A DNA stretch of 64,000 nt from Acanthococcus lagerstroemiae (Eukaryota; Arthropoda; Insecta; Hemiptera; Eriococcidae): positions 4,068,321 through 4,132,320 of the forward strand of contig CM063109.1 of assembly GCA_031841125.1 (NCBI GenBank). The letters run 5' to 3'. A program made the position numbers and the translations under genes. The notes below the pieces were generated by a model that saw only the letters and a list, made by a program, of their open reading frames with translations, had not been told where the DNA came from and did no database searches. Shown piece after piece: positions 22,901 to 32,459 of this stretch; positions within the stretch are counted from its first letter, which is position 1; the number at the start of each line of letters is the position of its first letter.

Positions 22901-22946
22901 TAAGCGTATATATCATTGTAGTAAGTTACTTCGTAAGTCTTTGTAA
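19899..22946 (+). CDS. pol: pol polyprotein: protease, reverse transcriptase, RNase H, integrase
   Basis: Open from 19899 (after a stop) without an early ATG, which fits expression as a Gag-Pol fusion by a -1 shift. Residues are numbered from codon 19947. Protease has DPGS at 15-18 in place of the usual D-S/T-G. RT has FDIN with Asp 275 and YLDD at 338-341. RNase H has YTDASG with Asp 487, then the IEGLAIKEA and TDHKPLEHL blocks. Integrase has an H-H-C-C zinc-binding region (about 674-712) and the catalytic triad D742, D800, E836 with the expected 35-residue spacing between the last two. It ends with a GPF-containing SH3-like tail. All catalytic residues are present and there is no internal stop, so this pol looks functional. 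Together the domains copy the RNA into DNA and integrate it. Confidence 0.95.
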   Translation, partial: RNRSTVKKRVSPPLILLDFACGDFCGKSLYDPGSNSSAITLDTLKKIKNSTYLKKPGRFSTMSGTGQLLGYTIITVTIGNITHKVLVSVLDSNFRHFDFVLGLDLIPLFKLRLDENLKLSQSNNVKFLALDINTQTFNFLDIERLDDKISHLQLDKKDKVKQLILSNSKVFAKHAFDIGNVVNYECKIELSSNRFVAKKPYRCTYEDQNEIDHQVSELLKYNMITESRSPFASPVTMQYKKVGLGPVKKKTRMCCDYRVLNKNVIPENQPFPLIDEIITESRGCSWYSAFDINAAFWSIPVNPADQPKTAFITQHGQYQWRYMPFGLKTAPATFQRILSGILRRYNLSHFCINYLDDILIFSHSFEEHLNHIKLLFKAIYEEGFRLSFKKCKFALKNIEYLGHVLGSDSVQPMNDNLVAINNFPVPESRRNVRQFLGKINFYRKFIPHSVQLLEPFHNLLRKNVSFSWSPACQDSFNTVKRLLTSAPILAIFDRTKPIFIYTDASGVGIGAVLKQRQDDGSEKPVAFFSRKLSEGQRKKKAIYIEGLAIKEAIRFWKYWLIGRHFTLITDHKPLEHLNLKARTDEELGDLAHELLQFDFDVLYRPGSFNSEADCLSRNPVLDSPADDSPELPILRSFNFLSLDDIRHSQRSVSRLDSDTVKSGVLFRTFKGRSYIIIDPILGEKLANYVHENYGHVGTKHVMLILRKHFHFHGMSRIIQKVCKHCTICIENKTRRPRRSGKLGFLGPATTPFEIMSLDTVGGFGGSRSQKKYLHILVDHFTRYAFILCSKGQSSREMISLIDSVHKRYPMGTLLTDQYGGLTSDEFQSYCKSAGIFHMFVAVDCAFSNGLNERLGQTLVNRIRCKRNANPQSTRAWSTLAYQCVSEYNNSPHSVTTFPPSYLLFGHSSNLVPDLLCDPPNLTADRETALCNTIKSHEYNKKCFDINKTSENFSVGDIVFIDNGNKLNREKLDKVRIGPFVISRKLSDHVFEIDLNRSGPFSKRIYHCSKLLRKSL
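19917..19923 (+). promoter_or_regulatory. -1 frameshift slippery heptamer A-AAA-AAC
   Basis: In the (+1-corrected) gag frame the codons read TCA AAA AAC GTG TAA. A-AAA-AAC is a classic -1 ribosomal slippery heptamer, as in mouse mammary tumour virus gag-pro, and lies two codons before the gag stop. A -1 slip enters the pol frame, which is open from 19899. Downstream, CTCCGC (about 19933-19938) can pair with GCGGGG (19961-19966), giving a possible 6-bp stem with one G-U pair. The position and frames are seen; the function is inferred. Confidence 0.75.
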
Positions 22947-22983
22947 TTGTGTCATTCCAAACTGATTTTTGTTTTCTCTTCTC

Positions 22984-23090
22984 TCTTCTTTCTTTCTTTC
23001 TTTCTTTCTTTCTTTACTTTCTTTCTTTACTTTCTTTCTTTACCTTCTTTCTTTACTTCCTTTCTTTCTCTCTCTTTCCTGCTCTTAAAC
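22984..23090 (+). repeat. TTTC-rich microsatellite inside the LTR element
   Basis: CTTT/TTTC tetranucleotide repeats with scattered TTTAC variants fill the space between the pol stop and the polypurine tract. Frames through it encode only Phe/Leu/Ser runs and are not genes. Confidence 0.9.
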
Positions 23091-23094
23091 GAGT

Positions 23095-23106
23095 GGGGAA
23101 GGGGGA
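23095..23106 (+). promoter_or_regulatory. polypurine tract
   Basis: GGGGAAGGGGGA ends exactly at the first base of the 3' LTR. This is the expected RNase H-resistant primer for plus-strand synthesis. Confidence 0.9.
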
Positions 23107-23396
23107 TGTAAGATTCATTTACTCGCTATTATTCTTATCTCCCTCTGAATCTTGTTCTTTCCCATTTATCGTTTATTCGCTCTCTATTACCTGATTAATC
23201 TTGTCATATCTAAACGCTTTTTCCTTGATACACTTTCGTTTCATAATTCAGTGTGCTCTCTGTCGCTCTGTTGACCGTTCGTTTTTCTCACTCAGAAACG
23301 ACTTGTTTTTGGAATTAGCTGTTAATTTACAAATAAAGCTCATTCCTTCAGTCGTTTCGCCTTTATTGATCGCTCGTCGCACTCAGAAATATTATA
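23107..23396 (+). repeat. 3' LTR (290 bp)
   Basis: Reads the same as 18272-18561 over its full length, TGTAAGATTC to AAATATTATA. It is followed by the right TATG copy at 23397-23400. Confidence 0.95.
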
Positions 23397-23400
23397 TATG
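23397..23400. repeat. target-site duplication TATG, right copy
   Basis: Matches 18268-18271. Its ATG is in frame with the LINE sequence that follows, which is why the downstream frame appears to start there. Confidence 0.9.
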
Positions 23401-25587
23401 TATAATGGAAACACCATCTACTCAACGAAGGGGATAGCAGCCGCGTTCGCTGAAAATTTCGCTTCTGTATTTTCCAAATCACAGACAGCTACAACTCCCG
23501 GGTCATTATTTTCTGGAAAATCCCACGTAATTATACAACTAAATAATATTTCTTGTTGGGAGGTTGATAAAGCCTTGCAACTTATAAAACCCAAACGCAC
23601 ACTAGGTCCTGATAATATACCCCCGTACATATACAAAGCTTGTCGAGAATTCTTTGTAAAACCGTTAATGTATATATTTAATTTGATAATACGAACATCA
23701 ACGTTTCCAAAAATATGGAAAATATCCAGCGTAACACCAATCCCTAAAAGCGACAATATAAACGATATTACCAACTATAGGCCAATATCAATCTTACCAA
23801 TGCCTGCAAAAGTCTTTGAATCCATAATATATAAAAAAATTTATGAACAGGTCCGGAACCGAATCTCCAATTGCCAACACGGTTTCATGGAAGGTAGATC
23901 TGTTGTGACTAATTTAGTATCGTTTGTAAACTATACATCATCTAACCTTGACCAAAACATACAGGTGGACGCAATCCACACGGACTTTCAAAAGGCTTTC
24001 GATAAAGTAGACCACAGAATTTTAGTTCACAAATTAAGTGAAATTGGATTCTCCGACCAGCTCTCGGCACTATTTTCCTCATACCTTTCCGAGAGACAGC
24101 AATATGTTCTCTATAAAAAAACAAAATCTAAAATGTTTTCATGTACATCTGGAGTACCCCAAGGATCAAATCTTGGCCCCCTTCTTTTCCTTTTATTTAT
24201 CAATGATATAACACAACATGTTAGGCACTCCAAAATACTTCTTTATGCGGATGATCTGAAACTATTCAAACAGATACAAACGCAATATGATGCACAGCTT
24301 CTCCAAGAGGATCTTGACGCAATCACAACTTGGAGCGAAAGAAACAAGCTTCCGTTTAATAAACAAAAATGTGTTACAATTACGTACACAAGAAAAGTTA
24401 ACTCGATTGGTACTACCTACATGATTGGAGAATATGAACTCACATCAGTAACTGAAATAAGAGATCTCGGAGTCATTCTTGATGCCAAATTAAATTTTAA
24501 AATGCATATCAGGCAAGCGGTTAGTAAAGCAAGGAAAATGGTCGGCTTTATTATCCGAAATACATCTAATTTTACCGATATAGACACTATAAAAATGTTA
24601 TACTACTCATTGGTTAGATCTCATCTTGAATTTGCCTCCGTGGTATGGAGTCCAGCTACTGCTGATGCAATAACTTTGGTAGAAAATGTACAAAAGCGCT
24701 TTTTAAGATACCTTTACTACAGACATTTTTCTTATTATTGTTATTCGATCACATATTCCGAGTTGCACCAAGGGTATGAAACTAAAAGCCTAAGAGCGGA
24801 AGAAGGAGCATAGCAGGCCTGGTCTTTCTACACAAAATAATTCATAACAAGATAAATGAACCGACGTTACTTGAGAATGTAAGAATACGTATACCTAGTT
24901 TCAATAGTAGAAGGACCGACGTATTCTTACTTCCGGTAACTCACACTGGTCATTTTATGAATGCTCCATTCAACCGCATTATGAAGTTGTATAATAACAT
25001 GGTACAATTAGACAAAAGCCTAGATATTCTTGATTCACTGAATCAATTAAAATTTAAACGTGGCATCAATGACTTCTTCAGCTGAGCTTTTCTGTACAAC
25101 AAACCCTTTCCTCAAATAATTATCTGTATCAATTCTTCTTGTCCGCTTCCTCAGTTGTGTTTGTTTAAAAGACCCCAAGACGGGGCTGAGTATCGCTGGG
25201 AGTGAGGTCACGGGGGTGGCCTACAACTGGCGGGTGGATGGGGTAGGGACACGGGGGGAATGGCTGGCAATTCGAAAAATAGATATCTTATTTTTTCATT
25301 ATTATTATTTTTTTTTCTCATTATTATTAGTATTTTTTATTTATTTTTTTTAAATTAATCAATTTATTTTTATTTATTTTTTATTTTTTATTATTTTTCT
25401 CTTTCAGTTGTCTTTTTCCTCTTTCTTTTTCTTTAGTTACTTTTTCTTTTCTTTTCTTTTCTTTTCTTTTTTCTTTCTTTATATTTAGCTATATATATAT
25501 TAAGAACTTTTTGTATATGCCCCCCCCCCCACTGTAATTGGCCATCAGGCTGTTGTGGAGGGCTAATTATCAATAAATCAATAAATC
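23401..25587 (+). pseudogene. Jockey/CR1-like LINE ORF2, 3' part and 3' tail
   Basis: Continues the frame interrupted at 18271. RT motifs appear in order: KRTLGPDNIPPYIYKAC, NYRPISILP, QHGFMEGRSVVTNL, DFQKAFDKVDH, SGVPQGSNLGPLLFLLFIND and YADD at 24244-24255. The frame stops at 24813. A second frame, entered around 24780, continues the normal C-terminus (SIAGLVFLHKIIHNKINEPT ... GINDFFS) to TGA at 25083-25085, so the copy has an old frameshift near its end. The 3' UTR is T-rich with a C10 run near 25520. It finishes in the short tandem tail TCAATAAATCAATAAATC at 25569-25587. The LINE was already 5'-truncated and frameshifted before or in addition to the LTR insertion. Confidence 0.85.
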
Positions 25588-25734
25588 TCGAAGACGAGAG
25601 TCTGTTTCTCAGCCTGTTCATCTACCTGTAGGCCTGGCTGGCTGCTGACTGCCAGAAAGTGAAAAACAGCGCCGCATTACCTCGCTGCTGCTTGCAGCTT
25701 ATGTAATTTTATACTTTTTGAGGAGTCGGTGCTT

Positions 25735-26530
25735 GCAATTTTCGAACTTTTGAATTTTAAAGAGTATCAAATGAATAATTGTTACACTAGGTGGAATTAG
25801 TAAAGATACGGAATCTCGGCGCGCAAAGTTGATTCCGGAACACGATTTCTTTCCTTCAACATTAAGTTTTACAGGTTGCCCTTCGAAAGTTCGCCTAGAA
25901 AGCGAAAAAAACTTTAATTAAAATTTTAAGGTCAGATTCAGAATGAGCACAAAAATACGTCTAGAAACCTTATAGGAACTATTTGGTTGAAAATGTTAGC
26001 AGCCTTTTCCTTTTCGTGGGCCATTTCGGAGAAAAGGCTGTAGCTCAGAAGTCGCACCAAGAGCAACAATAATTTGAGTGAAATTAAAATTTGGGTAAAA
26101 TTAAAAGCAGGATCAGATTCAGGATGTCCCCTGGCGATGGAAATCATAGAAAAGTCATATGTTCTTTTCAAAAATATTATGGAAGTCATAAAGACGTAAT
26201 TATTCTTTAACGTCGTACAGTTATATAAAAAAACTTGGTATTTCAACTTTTTAAAAGCTAAAATTCAGATAATTTTATTACTTGATTAATTATAGTAATA
26301 AATCAAAAGTTGTGTGGGAAAGACGCAAACTTGTGGGAAAACTGAGTAGGTATGAGAAGACCTCAACTGTAGACATGAACACTCCCAAACAGGGCGATCA
26401 AAATTTTTTCCATTTGATTTAGGGCATAAAACTGGCCAAAATAGCTATTAGTGTTTGCAACTCCGATATGAAGAAGTTAAAATACAGCGACCTTGAAAGT
26501 CCATATTAGGCAGAGTATGCTATAACTTAT
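25735..26530 (-). repeat. long dispersed repeat, copy B (inverted partner of 11490-12930)
   Basis: The reverse complement is collinear with copy A over about 800 bases but lacks the ~720-base segment found there at 11664-12382. It contains CAGGATGTCCCCTGG (26121-26135), the equivalent of the CAGGGTGTCT-type motif at 12606 in copy A, with homologous sequence on both sides. No coding frame is preserved and the class is unknown. Confidence 0.6.
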
Positions 26531-26539
26531 GGCTCTAAG

Positions 26540-29500
26540 AATCACGGAAACCGAAAAATTTAAACACGTGTTTTTCTAAGCGTACTCGGTTCAAAAAGAT
26601 TATAATCTGTAAACTGGGCTAAACTTGATACTCAGTTTCTAAGGTGCACAAAAAAGTTCTTGCAATATTATTTGAAACAAAAGTTTACAAGCAGCCATAT
26701 TTGCAAAGACGATGCTATGAGAGGCCACAAGGGGTACAGCTTGCCTCTTCCCTGAAAATGTTATCCGCCAGTTGACAGACGGATAAAAATCAGTATAAAA
26801 AGGTTGTCTTTTCTCGCATGTTGATTGAAATTTGGGTGCAAAGTTAAACAAATTCAGTCGACTAGTGATTATTTCTCCAGTTTTTGACTGCTCCTCTTCT
26901 TAAGAAATCACCTTTGCTACGTCCTTGGATTTATGGTAATTTCATAGAATAGAATTTACATTAGGATTCTTTTTTGCGGGGGGGGGGGGGTGTTGGTGAG
27001 ATAAGCCACCGACTCCTAGTGGAAATTAATCAAAATTTTGAAGGAAATTTAAATCAGATCACAAGAAAATGTAGCTAAAACCATTTTTGGGCACCTTTGG
27101 GTTCGTATTTTAGCAATGAAGCGTCGCAGCCAAGGGCATTCAACGAATTGAGACTCAGCATTCTAAAAATACTCAAGAGTAGTGACATTGCTCATACCTG
27201 AAGAGCCAAGCATTCCCATCAAATGCGACCAGAAAATTCGAATTCAGCGCCAAGAAATATTCCAGAATTAGCTGTCCACTACATTCTTTATTTTTCATAT
27301 TTGCTACATTATCCGCACCAACTATTAGAGAAAAAGGGGTGGGTTAGCTAATTATAAATATACCAGACTGGGGGTCATATCCGCATTTCCGAACCTGACA
27401 ATACTCTCATACGTCTTTACCAATTGAAGTTAATCACATGTCAGCCTTCATCCAATAGGCGTTCCTGCACTTTCAATTACCTTCTTTCGATTACCAACAG
27501 TTCGCCCCTATCGATTCGACTCGATGCTAAACATAGATAATGAATAACAATATTTTTTCACTCAGTATTCCAGCAGTACTAATACTGGTCAAAGGGTTTC
27601 TACACAGAATGATTGCTAAAGCGGCATATAATCTAAGTTTCATTTTTGCTATCTGTACCGTAAATAGAAAACTCTCAGGAAAAAACTTCCTGTTCCGAGA
27701 CAGACAACTAAGCAGATATCCTGTGAGATACTCAATCAGTCATACACATACGTAGATGGACGGGCAGAAAATGAAGCAGGTAACACATAAGGGAAGAAGT
27801 GTCACCGAGGGGAGAAGGCGTTAGGCCACGAAGCAGCAAGGGGCAAATTCAGCTTGTCTGGTACATGAACTAGCACAAGCAAATACACGTAGGGCAGATA
27901 ACGCTTTGAAATTTGAAAGTAGCTCCTATTCGAATAAAATATGAACACAGCGTACAAGTCTAACAAACGTATGTTATCCAACCAGGCAGCGTAGTGCTTT
28001 TCATGGAAAAGAGAGGAAGCAGTTTATACCTGATGGAATATACTATACACATAGCAATGCAAAAATGATATAAAATTTGAGCACAAATTACCGAGAACAA
28101 TTTCCGCCCACACCATACTAAACCGTACGGTATGGAATGGAAAATCGATGAAGCCGGAATTAAAAAACATAAAATTTTAATACACAATTATACAACCTTT
28201 TTTTAGTCTGCTTGCTCCAAATTTATTCACGACCTCCATTAGAAACGCTCATGCGTTTGTAATTGAAAATAAATTGGCTGTAGCCAGAGCATTTGTACTT
28301 CCCAAACTCTTCGGAAGATGGGAGGTACGAATAATATACAATAATGCGATGAAACATCACTGATATCAGTAAAGTAACCAAAATGAGCAACGAAATTGCT
28401 ATACTAAGTGGATTTTCGACCATTCCATGACGGTACAAAATTCACCCAAAATGTTTCAGAACGTTCGGGAGCGATCCAATCCAGCTTGAAAATTATCATT
28501 GAAGAACGGTGCACGGTAACCACTACATTTATTTCTACGTCACAAATGCATTTGTCAAATTTTCGAACAATTTTCATTATTAGTGCCTCTGTCGATCTAA
28601 ATGAAACATAATTACAAGTTTATGGTGTCCCGAGGAGGAAGTGGAGAGACGGATAGGGAGAGGCGGGAGAGAGAGACAGAGAGAGAGAGAGAGCTCTTCA
28701 ATTATTTTTATTTTCTAGTGAATTCCGAATCTAGAAGATTAAGTACACGTATCAAGAGCTTGTGAAACAGTAATTTCGGAAAGCCACGTTTTTTTATACA
28801 GTTTTAGTAAACATGGAAGGTGACTGATGAGCAAACAATCGAAACCATTCGAGCGAAAGACAAACATATTTCAATAAATTTGAAGACATCCTATGTTTTC
28901 ATTGAAATTCACCATCTTTCTCGACGTGACCCTAATAAAGCGTGCATGATACATACTATAACGTTAAAGAATTGGCCAAGCAAGGTCAAACAAAATTTTT
29001 ACTATTTAAATTCAGCAATCAGCCTGAACAACGAATACTCACTCTTGCTAACATTCAATATTACACAGGTAATATACAGTATAACTCATTTGATACGCCT
29101 TCGCATACTATAATTTCCCTAGTAACATGTGCATTCCGCTCGGTCCTTCAATTTTGGGAATAAAATTGCATGAGATGTTCTGATCTCACGCTTATCACGT
29201 TTTTTTTTTCTGTTCGAATTTCATACAATATATACCTTCAACAATCATGCTTCTGGGTTACCAAATCGTAATAATGAGAATTAGTGTTGAAAGAAAGTAA
29301 TTAATATGGTGCGGCAAATAGAGAAATTGAATTTTCTTGGCAAGATCTGTAATAATTGTAAGCGAACATGAGTCGGTAAACATTTGAATATTCCAACTTC
29401 CACTCTTAAGACTAAGAATGAAATTGGAGCAATGGTCACAGACCCAACTCGAAAAACTGAAAGTGTGGAGACATAGGAATACGTCACCTTCAAAGCAGTT

Positions 29501-30300
29501 CTTCCGGGATGATTATGACACGTAACCAACACCAGACGCGACCTCTGATTCCCTCATAAGCTGCAAATCTATTTTTATTTTTTTGTATAAGTTTGAACGG
29601 GTGAGCTGTGAAGTGACCAGACCCACAACAGAGGCATGAAGGGAATTTTACAGCAGGTTTCCGATAAACACACGATACAAGAGCATTGAATCGTTAAATA
29701 CGGTGTTCATGCCATTTGCATTATTTCAAGGTGAAGTTCGAAATTTATTTACGACTCGCATGACTTGTTAAAGTCTTCGTGGTGTAAAGTAAACGTGCCT
29801 GTATCTCGCGTATCATACATCGGAAGAAGTTGCTGCATGCCAGAATGGACTACTGCAAACGTCAATCTAGTTCGCATTTCAAACTCAGTTGAGTTTTCTT
29901 TTGGTACTACGTTATTTTGGAAACGACACGTGTGCTCATCAGAGGACTGTGAGTGATTGCATTGCACGGGTTTGCAGGCACAGGGAACGTGGCCATTGCT
30001 CCACGTTTATACCCAGGCGTAGCCAAGTAGCAACTGAGGATTTACCATTCATTTCAAAGGGAGGGGGCAAAAATCTAGATTGTATTAAAAATGTAGAGAT
30101 TCATTTTTTGAACTCAAGTGTCCGATAACGAAGCTACCCTTTCTGGCTCCACTAACAGTGAACTATTTCACTTCTTGTTTTCGCATTTACCTGATATCCA
30201 ATTCATCTACCTACCAGACAAGTACAATCGGTTATCTCTCAAATAACTAAAAACTATTTGAGTGAAAAATCCAAAAAATTACAAGGGTAGATCTGATATC
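26540..30300. other. AT-rich DNA without recognisable genes
   Basis: It contains a G13 run at 26978-26990 and a GA microsatellite near 28671-28692. Frames of 60-97 codons occur at random density and none has a recognisable domain or splice context. I see no transposon ends. Confidence 0.45.
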
Positions 30301-30304
30301 CCAA

Positions 30305-30560
30305 AACTCGGCAGCCAGTTAGACAGAAAGATAACCAGTTAGAAAGACAGACAGGCCGATAGACAGAAGAACTCACTTAGTCAGCTATCACCTCAGTTTG
30401 ACTCTAACGGTATGATTTTTCATCGATCATACAGATGGAAAAGCAATAAAGCATACTGACCGTTAGACAAACAGACAGAAATAATGAGAACAGACAAAAA
30501 GACATGTAGATAAAGAGGGAAGCAGTCGGCCAGAAAGAAGGCAGGTACATCCCTACCCAG
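30305..30560. repeat. degenerate CAGACAGA-like simple-sequence tract
   Basis: CAGACAG, AGACAGACAGG and GACAAACAGACAG recur with GATAGAC-type variants. This is the complement of the CTGTCTGC-like tracts at 39.3-46.8 kb, so the same kind of simple sequence occurs in both orientations in the window. Confidence 0.6.
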
Positions 30561-30569
30561 TTTCATCAC

Positions 30570-32140
30570 TGCTGGAAAAAAACGAGTCAAGAGTCAAGAT
30601 CTTTATATTCAAAAAATCAGGCAACCGTAGGATTTTCTTCTGGTTCCTGATTGAAAGGTACTTCGAATGCTGCAAAAAGTAAGCTAAGTAACACAGATTT
30701 CTTTCAAAAAGTGCCTACTTTTGTAGTGTTGCAGAAATCCGATTTGAAATCAAAATTACTAATCTCAAGACGGTTTTAAGGTGTATGCATCACTTACTTT
30801 TTACAAGGATAATAAGTCCATGTTTGTATGAAGTAGAATCCGTATGAAACATTATTTAGAAAACTGCACAAAAATAGCAATTTTTTTAGATTATTTTCCT
30901 GTTTTACTTCAAATTTTTTCACGAGATGTGAGAATCTATTAGAACAAAATTTCACTAGTCTAACCTTCTAAAAAAAATTTCTGTCGGATGCAAAGTTGTA
31001 CGGTAACTTTTATGAAAATGACCGACTACTCTACTTTGAACTTGATTATCTGAAGTTTATTTTATTATAGAAAGGTGATTCAGATCGATTCTAATAAGAA
31101 AAGGAAGGACTTTATAATGCCACATAAGTTAATTGGAAAAATATTAATTTGAACTTTTTGCGCGTTATTGAAATGTTTTACATCGCAGTTTTCTCCAAAA
31201 GCGATCCTTTGAAAATTAAAAAAAAAATCATATTTACAGTTTTTTAAATTAAATAATTCTTCGAGAAAAACAATTTCTATTTTTCGAGATTCTGTGAAGC
31301 TGTTCAGTGTAATACAATATGACTCAAAAAGGTGACAAGGGGAAAAACGAATACTTGAATATTTTTTGCGGAATATTATTCAGAATAGCCTCCTCACTAA
31401 CAAATGGAATAATCAACCCACAATCTAGTCTAAAAACTACTGGGGCAGGCCCATTTAAGTGGTTTTGCCAAGAGATGTCAGAAGTATCGCATACGTAGGA
31501 AAATTTTTCAAGCAAAACTGATTGGATGATGAGATGTCTGAATTGTCTTGCAATTTTTTTCTACTCTTTAAATACAACGGTAAGAGCAAAAAATGTCTGA
31601 AAACACCTACTGCGTCGCTTTCCAGTCTCTACTTTGCTTGTAGATAAAAACAATCACCAATTTTTAAAAAATCAGAAAATTTTTCATCCCAAAATTTTTT
31701 GTATCATGAAACAGAAAAAAATGTTGATACTGAACATTTTTAGACTGGTTACTGTTGATGACTAAAATCCAACAAACCAAGCCGTTTCCATTTGAGGGGG
31801 AAATTGAGGCTTTATATCGTACAAATAGGTGTTTTTGGACCTCCCCACTACTCAGCCAAACAATTGGAGGAAAATTTGTAAGATTCAAAATAATAAATAT
31901 CTTACAGCCTTACAAGTTTTGCTCAAACATTTTCTTATAGAATACTTTCTCAATTACTTTTTGCCGAAATCTGCTTGAAATAATATTTACGCATCCCCGA
32001 ACCTTTCTCAGACTGGGCTGGTTATCGGATATATGTATTTGTCAGGAGACTACTCTCAGCCATAAAAAATATCTTCGTATTCTGGTCACCCCATCTGAGC
32101 TGTATATTGCACTGAATGGCCGTAAGAAAAAATTTGTTTC
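30570..32140. other. AT-rich DNA without recognisable genes
   Basis: No coding signal is present. A pair of opposite-strand frames at 31664-31940 overlap each other and look random. Confidence 0.45.
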
Positions 32141-32144
32141 CCCA

Positions 32145-32450
32145 TTTTTTTTTAAACTATAATTTTCTATTAAATGAAGAGGCTTATTGTCTTATTACTA
32201 TGTCTTTGGCTATGATGTTCGTTTCTAGCTTATATTATTAAGTCAGGTTACATAAATTTGTACATTTTATAAAGTCGATTATTTCTACTATAGATTTTCT
32301 TGATATCCAAGTAGTCTATTGTGGTTTCCTGGGTGTACTGGTTGCATTCAGAGAAGATATGTTGGATTGATAAAGGTTTTGTACAGGCTTCGCAGATTGA
32401 AGAATTTAATTTAGTAATCCATACGTATTTTCCCCAAAAGAATTTCAAAG
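32145..32450 (-). pseudogene. LINE C-terminal fragment with 3' UTR
   Basis: The minus-strand frame 32448-32248 reads ICEACTKPLSIQHIFSECNQ. This is the C-X2-C...H...C block found at the C-terminus of I/Jockey-type LINE proteins, where it usually reads C-x-x-C-G-x-x-L-T-V-x-H-I-L-x-x-C. The stop is followed, in minus orientation, by about 100 AT-rich bases ending in A9 (32147-32155). This fits a strongly 5'-truncated insertion. Confidence 0.6.
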
Positions 32451-32459
32451 GTGTTGCTT

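Larger units (their letters stand above)
18272..23396 (+). mobile_element. young Ty3/gypsy-type LTR retrotransposon, 5125 bp
   Basis: The element has two 290-bp LTRs that I read as identical, a gag-like frame, and a pol frame in PR-RT-RNase H-IN order (the Ty3/gypsy order). It ends with a polypurine tract, and no env-like frame follows pol. It is inserted in a Jockey/CR1-like LINE with TATG duplication. Identical LTRs mean the insertion is recent, because both LTRs are copied from one template. Two features are unusual: there is no tRNA-type primer-binding site but a 13-base self-complement abuts the 5' LTR, and a one-base disruption sits in the gag zinc knuckle. Clade not determined; the integrase C-terminus has a GPF motif and no visible chromodomain. 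Confidence 0.95.

Noticed and set aside
22949..23194. Phe/Leu/Ser-rich 81-codon frame after pol, considered as an env-like or membrane protein
   Set aside because: It is a translated TTTC microsatellite plus the polypurine tract and LTR start; no signal peptide logic or envelope features.
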